NCBI GenBank assembly: GCA_003342815.1
Contig: PTEX01000015.1
Location: 5,945,151 to 6,009,150, forward strand
Source of the DNA: Eudromia elegans
Taxonomy: Eukaryota; Chordata; Aves; Tinamiformes; Tinamidae
Direction: 5' to 3'
Length of the DNA: 64,000 nucleotides
In this document: in pieces, positions 21,536-33,200 of the stretch
How the letters are laid out: the number at the start of each line of letters is the position of its first letter
How positions within the stretch are numbered: the stretch's first letter is position 1
Position numbers and translations under genes: made by a program
Notes under the pieces: model-generated
Database searches by the model: none
Told to the model about the DNA's origin: nothing
What the model saw: the letters and a program-made list of their open reading frames with translations, nothing else

Positions 21536-22349
21536 TATTTTGGTGTCATGCTCATGCTGTGTGGTTGTTTTCATTTTTCTATCAGCAAAGCATTAAGTAC
21601 TTTTATTGGCACTGTCATTAGGTACAGTAATCTTCTTAGAGATGCTGAAGACTTTGGATTTTTTTATGTATTAGTCTTTGAACAAAGGGGATTTAGTTAA
21701 AAAGAAAACAAAAAAAAAAAAACCCCAAAAAACCAAAATAGCAAAGTGTATTCTCTGGTGTCTGAGATGCATTCCTTTAGTTTTGACAGGTGCGGTTGAA
21801 GTGATGCTTTACTTCAGTGTGCCCTGAACACCTACTCTTCCTTTTTATTAGAATATCTCAGTCTTTTGGAAATGTATGTATTTTATTTTCCAGGCCTTAG
21901 TTGAAAGGGGGAATGGTCAAGTCCTTATGGTCAAACCTCTGGCTCTTTTTAAACCTTCAAGGCCTTTTTGTTGAACATGAGAACCTGTTTCAGTATAAAC
22001 TCAGGTGTGTGTGTACAGCTGCTGGGAAGAAGTAAGGGGAGGTACATGGAATATTTGTAATGAGAATATTGTACAATTTTACATGGTGTGGAGCCTGAAT
22101 TAGAATAATATTGGACTGTAAAAACATGAGTCATTTCATAAGGTGTTTCTGAGCGCCCCCTAATTTCAGGGCTAGCTTGAATATCTTGAGAAGTGCCTAA
22201 TATCACCAGCCTCGTTTTGAACGTAGCTGTCCTGTTTTCCTCAGTCCCAATTGCAGAGATGGTTGGAACCCCCCCCCCATCGTGGCCATGTTCAATCAAA
22301 TCAAAAACCTGCTCAGTTGAGGCAGTCAGACCCTAATGGTGTGACTTGT

Positions 22350-22890
22350 CCAGGTGGTTTGTGAGCGACACGTGATCCTCAGGCACTGGGTGCGCTTGGG
22401 ATCCGAACCAGCAGCGCAGCAGAGAAAGAAGAGGTTAGTATTTACCCACAGTGCTGATGCTGCGGGGCTCCTGCTGGCCCTGCCTCTGCTCTCACGCCCG
22501 TGGCTTTATGGAGTCCAACAGTATTTACACAGATGTCCCCTCCTCCTGCCGAACACCTCCACGCTGCACCACGAACGGACTCCTCGGGGCCATTTAATAT
22601 CACAAAATACTGGATGCACTTTCGTGATTGGGCTCAACCTTACCCAGGAGCTGGGGTGCAGCTGCCGAGGCACCTGAAGGCAGCCAGGCCAGACCAGGTG
22701 CAGGCACGTAGGTGGCCACAATGTAGGTGGCCACACGCAGCCCATGCGACGTCCAGCGTGTCCTGCCAGGAAGGGGGTGCGAGGGAGGGAAGCGTCGGGG
22801 CCGGCAGCTCTGGCAGAGGTGGGAGCACACTGGGGTCCTGCCTGAGGGTGCATGCAGCTCCGCTTGGATTTGAGGCTGTTGGGGGTGGTT
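22350..22890. other. GC-rich intergenic block
   Basis: Base composition rises sharply here. GTAGGTGGCCACA occurs twice in tandem (22708-22720, 22723-22735). Several overlapping open frames exist on both strands, as expected from GC richness alone. None resembles a known protein. Confidence 0.6.
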
Positions 22891-25800
22891 AAGTGTTGAA
22901 TTAATCCCCTTGAGTTTTTGAGGAGCCTACAGGCAATTTTTGACCAAAGAGAGGTCTTGTTCATCAGAGTAAATTGAGCCTGAACTGACGTGTTCAGCAG
23001 GGTGGCCCCATTTTTAGGATTGGCTGTACAGTCAGGCTGAATTGGGTTTAGCCTCTTTGACTGCTAAGGAACAAGCTCTGCAGATACATTAATTTTTCTG
23101 TTGCAATTCCTATGTGTAATTAGGGTGATCGGCTGAACTCCTCAGGAAAAAAAAAAAGCTTTAGTGTGTTTGAAGAAGCACAGCTATAAAATGCAAGACC
23201 TTGTGAATCCCCCTTAAGATATCATTAGAGTTCTTCACATGCTACAAAGTGGTTGTCTTGAAGGATGACAGTAGTCTAGAAAGAGGGAACTGTAAAAGAA
23301 TTATTAGCAGCAAGGTAGTGGATCATGGACATGAGGGAATAATGCTCCGATTTCCTCACTGTGCTTTGTACACAGGTTCTCTACGTTATGGGAGCAAAAG
23401 CTCAAGAGACTAAACCCTTCACCTCCTCTGACACAGAGGTGGACAGAGTGTCTCAGCTGAGCTAGAAATGAGGAGGTGGCAGAGAGAGAAATCAATGGTG
23501 ACCACAGGTAGCTCAGGGCAATCCCCCCAAATCACCCTGCCTTTTCCAGCCTTCCCAGGCAGCTTTCCTTGGTTCCAGGATGAAGTGCTCCAAGACGAAA
23601 CGCCTTCTTGGGCACTTTGCTGCTAAGATAAAAAAAAAACTCAAAGGAAACTGCATATGAACACCCAGGTAGGATGGGTCATACTACCAGTGACCTTCCT
23701 GTGGCTGCGTTACGCAGTTAGTGGCTGAACCTGTGTGGCAGAGATCACATTGCGCCTCTCCGTGTGAAACCTCCAGCTCCCATTGCTTTGAAAACTGTCG
23801 GTGAAACCTGTCCCACTGAATCAGTATGATCGGGAGATGAGCTAGGAGAAAAACCTATTGCCTGGATCAAGAAATTCTAGAAAAGGTTTGTAATAGCATT
23901 ACCATGACTATGGATTTTACCTGTATGTTTCATCAAACACCGTTAGATGAATGTCACACTTCACAAAGACCACACTGGGAGAAGGAAAAAACCCACTGAG
24001 TAAATCCCAGGCAGTGTCAAGCCATCGAACTATCTACACTGAGAATCTGTCTAGAGATAAGATAACCCATATCTGAATGGACTGAAATCTGCACCAACAT
24101 TTACTTTACTTTATTCTCCTGTGCACCATGGGGCGCAGGCCCAGAAGCAGCACACAAGGTGGAAAAGAATCAAGGCACATCATCATGTCATGAAACACCT
24201 GATTTTATTTATTTGCAAAAGCTTCTATAGAATATGACACACTCATTTCAGCTGATTCCCACAAACGTTACTATCCTCTTGCTCAGCTCAAATCGAAGAA
24301 GACTGTTCGCATCGTGTTCTATCAGGTTCACTCTATACTGCAAGCTACTCTAGAAGTTCTCTGAATTAGCAACTGATGCCGAACACTTCTTCAGACTTCC
24401 TCTGAACGTACAGAATGAATGCCACTATAGGGTGCACCTCTTACCTGAAGGCCCAGCTTGCTCCTGTAAGACGCGCGCATATACAGAGGGAGAGAGAGCC
24501 CTTCAAATCACAAGCTATTTATGCCTTAATCTGATTACCAGAAGCGCAATTAGGAAAGAGCCACAGGATATTCAAGAGGAGACATCCTGTAGGAGATTCA
24601 CCACATGTCTCAACTGCTTCTTAAACTACGTTTATTTATTTATCCTGAAGCATGTGAGCCGGTACTAAGCTCTCACGAGGTCGATATGCAGCCTGCTCCA
24701 GTCAGGCACTTGCCGGATGAGCAATACCCGACAAACCTGCGAAACAACCAAACGAGGAGCGCTTCAGAGTCATCCTCAGCACTTCCATTACACCACTGTG
24801 GTTTCTTTGAGCTGAAAAGCATTGACCACAGTGGTTTGAGAAGAGAGGCTCATTTCTCACTATGTTAATGCAAAGATCCCAATAAGTTCAGTTTAAATTA
24901 ACACACCTCCCTCCCCCCCCTCAAGAGAATGGGCCAATAATTTCCGAGCACGGACACTTAGATCTCTCTGAAGCCTGGTGAGGTTCTCCCAAGGCGCCGT
25001 TCCTGTACACAGACGGAGTCTCACCAGAGCAGCGAATCATCTAATTTTAACCTGCTGACAGGCCTGTGGCATCAGCAGGAAGGCAACGGCTGCACCAAGC
25101 GACTCACTGTGCAATTAGGGTGAATCATGTAATCATTTTCTTCCTCATTTCCCCTATTTGCAAGCACAGGTAATGCAACACACATCTCTCAGGCACAAAT
25201 GGGCAATAAATGCAATATTTCTTGTATGTTCTTCAGCTACAAGAGTGCTGCGTGGGACGGAAAGACACCACTACACAAGAGACACCCAGCACAGGGCAGG
25301 GATCTGGGTTATGCATAAACATCTATAGAGAGATTGAGAGAAGCTTTACCAGTTCAGCTAGAGCATTATTCACAAGAATGACTCCAACATGAGGATGATT
25401 TATTCAGCTGCACAGAGCTACCCTTAGGGACAGAGTTTTGCCCTTTTGAACGGCTCCTTCAGCCCTCCTGTCACTTCTAAGCAACAGTGGAAAAAACCTC
25501 TTTCCGCCCAGCCTAATCATAACTCTGACTGACTCTTGTTGAACAGAGTTTTTAATGTTGGCATCAGTTTATTTTGATGCTAGTGAAACAGCAGCATTTG
25601 AAGCTTTATGAAATGTACCCACCAGAAGGAAAAGTCATTTCACAAATGAAGGACTGGGTTATGCTTAAACGTATCTCACAACAGCGCTGTCCTGACTCAC
25701 TCTGGAGGAATCACCAGAATAAACTCTGGAATAAAAACTCATAAACCCTAGGAGAAATTCAAGGAACACATTTTTTATTCCAAAATAATGTTCAAATCAT

Positions 25801-26491
25801 TCAAATGGAAACTGATATGTTATCCAACAGCATAATATATATGGCTAAGAGCCACTACTGTAAGTGTGGGTGACTGAAGTTTATCATGTATGTCCTTTAC
25901 AAGGTAAGGTGAACATAATATTTCTATTCCATTTAAAATAAAGACCTGTATTTTCCCCACTGTTTTACTCTTCCAAACCTCTACAGCTGCATCATGTAAC
26001 AAAAGATCAGGTTAAAGACGTCTACTAAAGCTAGCCTAGCTCAGTTTGTTGTCCTTGAAGCACTCCTGCGAGAAGGAAAAAATTCAGAGACTGCCCTCAG
26101 AAACAAGGCTAGGGAAACGGCCAGCAGAACAAGCAATCGCAAGGAAAACCCAGTGTTACGGATAAAGAAACCCTAGAAATCCGGGCAGAAAGAGGCTTCT
26201 GAATGGCTTAGGACACACAGATCATAAACCTTGGCAGCACAGAATGTAACATCTAGAGAAGAAATGCTTATGGTTAACAGATCATTACACTCACCTTTAT
26301 TTTCAAAAAGGAGAAGTCTTGAACTGCACAGACGGTCACCTCTTCCTCCTCTGTCTCTTCACCTCTCTCATCATTTCCTCCAGGTAAGAATGCATGAAAT
26401 CTTATGTATTTAGAAAGGTAACGAAGATAAAAACAAATTGTAGAACAAAAAGAAGCACTAGACTGTTGACCCAGAATACAAACTGTTAGAA

Positions 26492-26518
26492 AGAGACATC
26501 TCTTTTGGAGATGTCTCT
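26492..26518. repeat. 11-bp perfect inverted repeat (hairpin)
   Basis: AGAGACATCTC (26492-26502) and GAGATGTCTCT (26508-26518) are exact reverse complements with a 5-base loop. The stem is too short for a typical pre-miRNA. Confidence 0.85.
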
Positions 26519-26588
26519 CAACATTACCAATTTTTCTGGTTTAAATAGAGAGACAGGTATGAGAAAATAAAGCTTAGATACTCAGATC

Positions 26589-26628
26589 CTTTAAAATACA
26601 TCTTATTACTTTAAAATACATCTTATAC
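26589..26628. repeat. 20-bp tandem pair
   Basis: CTTTAAAATACATCTTAT repeats with period 20 at 26589 and 26609; only the last bases differ. Confidence 0.85.
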
Positions 26629-28689
26629 TCAAGAAAAATATATAATTATATTTATTTTTTGATGTTGGGTCTAAAAACCTAGAGGAACTGATCTATGGGA
26701 CAAAGACCTAACAGAAATACACGAAGAAACCACAGAACGAATGACCTACTAGATGTGGTATCCCATACTGGGAATACTCCCCACAGCTTTCTGCCTTCCC
26801 TTGGGGAATCAGGACTCTGGCCTAGTTACTTGTGGCACGTGACACTTCGTTAAAAATATCCCGATTGTTGCAGCACCAATTTCACGAGCTGAATCTTCTG
26901 ACTTCCTCTCTCCGGGATTACTAGAGCTTGCTGCAGCATAATGAAAACGTGTAAAGCTGCCTAGAGAGAGCTGCACGTTACCAGTTCTACTAGAAACCCA
27001 GACATCTGGCAGGGCAACTGTTACTCCTCCATAGCAGTGCTTCAATAGGAAGTGCAAACCACAGATTGAGGGGAAAAAAATCAAGTTAATTAGCGATCTA
27101 ATGCAGATGTGCAGGGGAGAAGAGTTTGGGACAGACACACCACCTGGCCATGCTGATCCCCGAACCCCCAAAGTTCAACAAGCAGATCCTTATCCCACAG
27201 AAAGGAGCACACCAGCAGGCTGGAAGACACTCTGCAGGCTACTCTCTCCTACAGCCATCAGGTGCAGTTTCATGAATCAGTGAATTTGCTCCCTTCCCTG
27301 AGCTCATTCAATGGGACTATTCTATTCCCAGTAATTAACAGTTGTCAGAATGGGAAAGGTATGGAGTGGGAGTTGTTTAGGAACTCATTCTCGATTCAGT
27401 GCTATTCAGCACTTTAAGTGATTTAGGAGTATACAAAGCACAAGCTGGGAACAGAACGTGGGTTGACTGCAAGAGCCTTGGAGGATCCAGAAAAAGGAAG
27501 GTTTATTAACTTTCAGAAATAATCTGAACTAGGATCCCAGGAACATTATGCTGGGTACAGTATCAAAATCTACACCTGAGATAAAGTTGTAAATCACTAG
27601 CTGAACTATTCATTACCTTTGGAGCTATCTGTTTACAACGGAAGAGAACACAGTGTGTCTGCTGCTGGTTGCAATCCTTACAATGAGTTGACTTTGCTGT
27701 GACTTCAGTTCAAATACTCCTCCATTCACTGGGAAAAGCACAAACAGAATTTCCTCATCCAATTCTCATGAATGAAAGTATTGCAAGTTGGCACTTTCTG
27801 TACAAAAATTACAGCAGCGTGTCATACTTCAGAAAGACTGTGGAAAACAGTGCCAGAATGGAAGCAAAAGCACTAGAAAAAAAGATTAGTACAAGACAGA
27901 CTTGGAAACCATCTCTGTCCATAATGACAGACCATCTTGGGTTGACAAAATGAGTAATTCAGCATTTGTGTTAGGGGGATAACCATTCATTCAATTAAAA
28001 CATACCTAAGTGATACCACTTATCTACAACCACTGAACAAAATCAGTTTTTCAGCTCAGATTAAGGGAATCCTGACTTCATTTAAATAAAAGTGTCTATT
28101 CATGTGATACTGAATATCTTGGGACAGCAAATCAAATACAGCTTAAACACAGAGCACAAAAAAAATGCCAATTCTTTGCTTTGCATAACTAAAGGGTAAA
28201 ATTTCTGTACTGTGCTTTAATCTTTATTGACAAATTTGTAGATTTACCTAGGTAAAATACTTTTAAAAATTCCTAATATATGGTCCAAGCACATTTTCAA
28301 AATTAAAAACATTTACGCTAAGCTAACATTTTAAATATATTCAGTTCAGTCCTCTTTTCAAATAGGTGAGCCACATCTAACAAAAGATTGCATGAATTTT
28401 CAAGAGGTGTCAAAAATGACTTCAATCGATGTCTATAAGGATTCATGTAGAATATAAAAAAGATGACTCATTTTTAATTTTGATCTTCAGAAGTACAACA
28501 AGCTTTTTGCAGTGTTGTTGAGAATTTTCACTCAGTCTCACACATACAATTTTTGGCACACAGACTCATGCCAAAACCGAGTAGTTGTCTGAAATCCCTG
28601 AGGTAAGAGATGTCTCTTTCTAGTAATATTAACCTTTTTAACAGACAAGACGTTCAGAATAACTTCTACAACGGAAAAAGAGAACACAG

Positions 28690-30104
28690 GTGTTTCGTCC
28701 ATAGTTTTATTTCATCAGGAAGGCTTACACAGTTCTGCATAAAGGTCATTGTATGCACAGCCTGAAGTACAAAGTTCCCTTTGAAAACTCCAGCACAAAG
28801 ACACTGCATATTAACAACATGAAACAAAGATGTGGGTGGCATAGGGGAGGAAAAAAAAAAAAGAGAGAAAAGGTTAAAACAAAACAGCATTCTTCCTATT
28901 GGAAAAGCAGAATAAAACAAGGCACTTTCAGTAAATAAGGGAGACAAGCTGTCAGAGATTCCATAAAGCTGGCCAGCGCACTGTAACAAAATTCTGCAGT
29001 AATGAACAAGTAAAGTACAAAAAGGCACTACATAATCCTCTCCCTGCAACTCCCCTTTCGCAACCAATTAGCCAACTGAACTTGGCACAATGGAGTCATA
29101 ATAAAGTGCATCTCCTGTATTAATATGATTTGAAAAATAGGCTATAGAACATAGGCAGCAATATCCCCATGTGTACAATACATGGAAACAAAAATACATT
29201 GCAACTAGATTCAATCTAGTCAAGAACTGTGCAGAAACAAAAAAAATATGGCTTCTTTACAAGTCTTTCAATTATCTCCATATTATTTAGAGTATTTTAA
29301 ACAAGGCATGAATGCATTTGCAAGATGGCAAGAGGTAGTGTTCCAGGTAAAAGGCAAACTCACTGATGCATCGTTTCGTGAGCATATAGCGAAGGTATCC
29401 CAGATTTAAAAGCAGCGTTACCAAATTAAACCAGGCATTACAGCATGCTCTCTCGGGATGTGAATACACAGTGTTTTGGGGGTCTCATTAGTTCCTTCAG
29501 CAAAAATGACCAGTTTTTGTTTAAAATGTCCAACTATATTCCCGTTTGGTAAGTATACTTTTCTCTGGGTACTGTAAGTTTTCCTATTGCATTGCATTAA
29601 AATTTCCAGAGAAATAATCATTTTTAGCATTTAAAAACAAATTCTACACTCTTATTAAATGTAAGATGAGTCCATTTTTACTTCCACAAGCATTAATTTA
29701 TGGCTATAAGAATTTGAAAACACAAATACCAGATGAACACATTAAACGTGTCACATCTGTGGCAACATATGACATACTAGTTAAACATGTTTGCTGATGC
29801 AATGTGAAGTTTTTATCACTCCACTAGAAAAGTCAGCCAAATAGCATACGTACACTAACTAAATTTTAGCTCATTTTAGCCCTTATTAGACTTAAATATA
29901 TTAAATATGTAAAGGCTAGATAAAAACCAAATTCAAAGCAGCTCAAGGGGTATTTCGTATGTCAATAGTTGGTAAGGACTCATGTAAACATTCACTACGT
30001 GCATCCTCGCTCTTTGCCGCAGATTCCTCGCAGCCACGACGGGCCCCTGGGCGCAGGGTCTGCCCGGGCATCGCTCTGCACGGGAGCAGCGGCTCCTTCT
30101 GCTC
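28690..30104 (-). other. SNX16: SNX16 3' UTR
   Basis: Sequence after the SNX16 stop, running to an AATAAA (minus strand) at 28711-28706. A T/GT-rich stretch (CCTGTGTTCTCTTTTT) follows on the transcribed strand. No earlier canonical AATAAA was seen, so a UTR of about 1.4 kb is the simplest reading. An additional AATAAA at 28228-28223 is a weaker alternative. Confidence 0.55.
28706..28711 (-). terminator. Candidate SNX16 poly(A) signal
   Basis: Plus-strand TTTATT, that is AATAAA on the SNX16 strand, with a downstream GT/T-rich element. Confidence 0.5.
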
Positions 30105-30235
30105 CTACTCTCCCTGCCCAGCCGCATCCGCCACCTCCGCGACTTCCATTCCCGGCACGGTGTCGTCGGGCAGGGTGCTGCTCCAGGGCGCCGCAAGGCT
30201 CCCCCTCTCCGAGCTGTGGGGACACAGCGTTACCT
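29990..30235. other. Small CpG-rich block over the last SNX16 exon
   Basis: About 245 bp of CpG-dense sequence isolated in AT-rich DNA. It spans the SNX16 terminal exon and the start of its 3' UTR. It could be an intragenic CpG island or the product of local GC-biased conversion. There is no sign of a second gene. Confidence 0.65.
30105..30213 (-). CDS. SNX16: SNX16 terminal coding exon, GC-rich
   Basis: 109 coding nt, acceptor TCCCCACAG|C, stop TAG at 30107-30105. It encodes [20 protein letters not shown] and then [24 protein letters not shown] aligns with human IEVAEVAYDA, which fixes the frame. Its GC and CpG content is far above that of the other coding exons. Confidence 0.88.
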
Positions 30236-33200
30236 CACGGCACGGGGACACTCACAGCATATATATACATACATATATATATCTATCTCTCTCTATATAT
30301 ATATACATATATACACACACCCCCACACCCACACACACCCACCCCAATACACTCTATCCTGAGGGCCTGTATGAAACATGGGATAGCTACAAATATATGC
30401 AATAAAGGGCTGGATTCTTCAGCTGTGCAGTATTTATATAAGATTCCACATATTTTAAAATATACTTTAAGAAAAAATAAAGCATGCTTTATGGGAAATA
30501 AAATAGTATTTACCCGCTGTCCTCACCCAGGGTACCCTGGTCTGCTTCTACTGCAGAGGACTCCACCTCACCACTGCACTCACTCTCTTCTCCTGACATT
30601 TGACGAGTCATTTTTCCTAAAGATAAATCCCTATAACAAATAAGAACAGAGCACCACCAATCTATTTACTGCAAACATTCATCAGTGAAGAGCTCCTTAA
30701 TTCACTTAAAACTTAGCTATTTCTGGGAAACTATTAATCTCACTCTTACATGATCCATTTCTTCTATTTCTTTTACTTCTTTTATTTAAAGAGATGTAGA
30801 GTTTGCAGTGGATAGTTAAATAGTTTATCTGCTCCAGCTATATAAACTGAATTTAATCCTCTTGTTGCATCATAATTTAGTGGCTTTATAAAAGAATTCA
30901 AGTCCCAGAGAAATGATTACTATACAGGTAAGGTTAGAAATTAGAAACAGATGATCTAAGCTACACAAATCCTTCTAGGTTAAAATCAAAACAGCCAAAA
31001 GTAGAGGAAAAGACAGGATAAAAAGTGTTTTTGGTTTTTTTTTTAAATAGTTTCTCAAGATTTTCCATTGTAATTTTACACTCTATACAAGTTCATCAGA
31101 GCAATGTATTTTTTATTAACAATTAAAGAGACAGATAATGAGCTTTTTTGACCATCCTACTAGCCAGGCTAAAAGTGAAAATATGGTCATGCAGAATTTG
31201 CATATTAAAAAGATCTTGTTTCCAAAATACTTTCCCATGTGGAAAACCTATTAAATTAGTGTTAAAAGCTGCTGCTTCAGTCAGAAAGAAAGGTTTGTAA
31301 AAAATTTGTCCTGAAAATGAGCTTAATCTATTTCACTGTTTTCTAATTGCTTTAAGAACTGTTCTTTCCACTGTTATTTTTTTAAAGCATGCATATTAGT
31401 AATGCAATAGTAGTATTCTCTAAAATTACTTTATTATGTGAGGGCACAATCCAGTGAGGTATGTACAGCCTACAAGTTTGACACCTTGCCCACTGTTCTG
31501 TTCCTGCATTACACAAATCTTTAGTACTTGGCCTCTAGGTGAGAAAGGAGGGCAGAAGGTGCTTAATTTCTGTCAAGTCATCAAATCAAAATTCCACTTC
31601 AGTAATACCAATTATTATTCTATTTTTTATCTTTTGGGGGATTCAATTCCCATGAGACAAATTTCTTTGACGAGGTCAGAGGTTTACTCCAGCAGAAATG
31701 GAAGACATAAGTAATTTACTTTTACAACTGAAAATTCATAGGAATTATTTCTCATCTACACTTCAGCTACTGCCTCAGCTAATTTTACTAAAGTCTGGGA
31801 AACAGAGCATCCTTGTGTTAAGGAATCTATCTAGGAAGCACTAGAAAAATCCCATTTTTCCTACTCATGCCTTCGTATTTTAATTTTACTAAAAAAGAAC
31901 TTCCCAGCCATGACATACACATATATGAGTTAGGTAATTTTTATTGGCTATATAAATTTTTAAGCTAATAGTAAAAGTCATAATTTTGGTTTCAAACAGG
32001 GAAAGCATCTCTCCAACTTCATCACTTCCTTTCAGGAAAAAGGAACATGCTGATTACTGTATTTGGAGCAGAATTTGTAATAACCCACAACAGTTACATT
32101 TATATCCTTTTTCATATCTTTCCCTCTTAAACCATATTGCCCAAATTATAACTCCTTAGTCAAAAGGGACATATTAGAATGAACATATAAAGTACTATTA
32201 AAATAGCTTCTAAATGTCCCATGGGAATTTACTGTTTTCCTAAGGAAGCTCCACAACAACTGACTCAGCAGATTAACTAACTCTTCAGCATTGACTCCCC
32301 TGGGGCTGTTGAACAATTCAGCAGAGAGGCATCAAAACGTTTTATTATGGAATTCTACTTTTTCTCTTGGATTTAAATAAGTAATCTCCAATGCCATTTC
32401 CAAGCTATCTGTTGTATCATTCCAGGCACCTCAGAACAACAGCTTACAGACATTAATATAGATGCATAACCCCTTGATCACAATGCTCTGTCAAAGCTCT
32501 AAGTACAGAAGTTCTATAACTCAAAGGAATTTTTCTACCACCTTCATCTCTAATGACGTGTTCTACCTAACTAGCATTTCAAAGGCAGAATCTTTACAAC
32601 ATCTCTACAAGAACTGAAAAAAGAAATAAATAAGGAAATATAATCAGTGTTATTTTAGGGGAGGAGAAGAAATAATGCTCAGTTTGTACAAAATAACAGC
32701 CTTCTAGTTAATACATGAGAAATATTATTGAAAATACTTCCTCGAGTGCGACTGTCATGTGGAAAACATGTTTAAGAACACATTTAGAGATAGTTTGACT
32801 AGCCAGGAAAGATATGTTTGTGTAAAGAAACACCTAAAAACTGTATATTTTCAACATACCTAATTCTCCTTTCAATAGTATCTATGTGAAGTTGTTTCTC
32901 ACTTAACAATTTCTTCAATGACTCAACCTCCCTTTGTTTTTCAAGTAGTTCTTTCTGTAGACGGTAATTTGTCTCCTCCAAAGTTTCACAGAAAGCCTAA
33001 AAGAAAGATTTAAGAATACTTTCCATTTAAGCTCTGCAGATCATCTTTATTGATTTTAACTTTTAGAAATACTGAGCTGCAATTTGATTGCAGACATTTT
33101 TCTTTGCATTGATTACCATAAAGCGCTATACAAGCCTTTTTTAAAAAAAAAGTTTCATCAAAGCACGTCACTTTGCTTTGAACAATAAAGGCAGGACACT

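Larger units (their letters stand above)
18744..21560 (+). other. CHMP4C: CHMP4C 3' UTR with candidate alternative poly(A) sites
   Basis: Untranslated sequence after the CHMP4C stop. AATAAA signals lie at 19619-19624 and 19694-19699, the latter followed by GTGGTGGTCTTGGTTTCTTG. Further signals lie at 21506-21511 and 21530-21535, the last followed by the GT-rich GCTGTGTGGTTGTTTTC. Either a 3' UTR of about 1 kb or one of about 2.8 kb is plausible. It includes the 9-N gap and a suspicious local duplication. Confidence 0.55.
21561..28689. other. Intergenic region between convergent CHMP4C and SNX16
   Basis: About 7 kb of mostly AT-rich DNA between the 3' ends of two convergent genes. It holds a GC-rich block at about 22350-22890, an 11-bp inverted repeat at 26492-26518 and a 20-bp tandem pair at 26589-26628. 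No coding exon, CR1 or RNA gene was recognised. Confidence 0.6.

Noticed and set aside
22354-22964. Overlapping open frames of 76-152 codons in the intergenic GC-rich block
   Set aside because: No recognisable domain, several frames open at once, and no clear splice or promoter context.
29204-29220. Small palindrome ACTAGATT C AATCTAGT
   Set aside because: An 8-bp stem with a one-base loop in AT-rich DNA is expected by chance at this scale.
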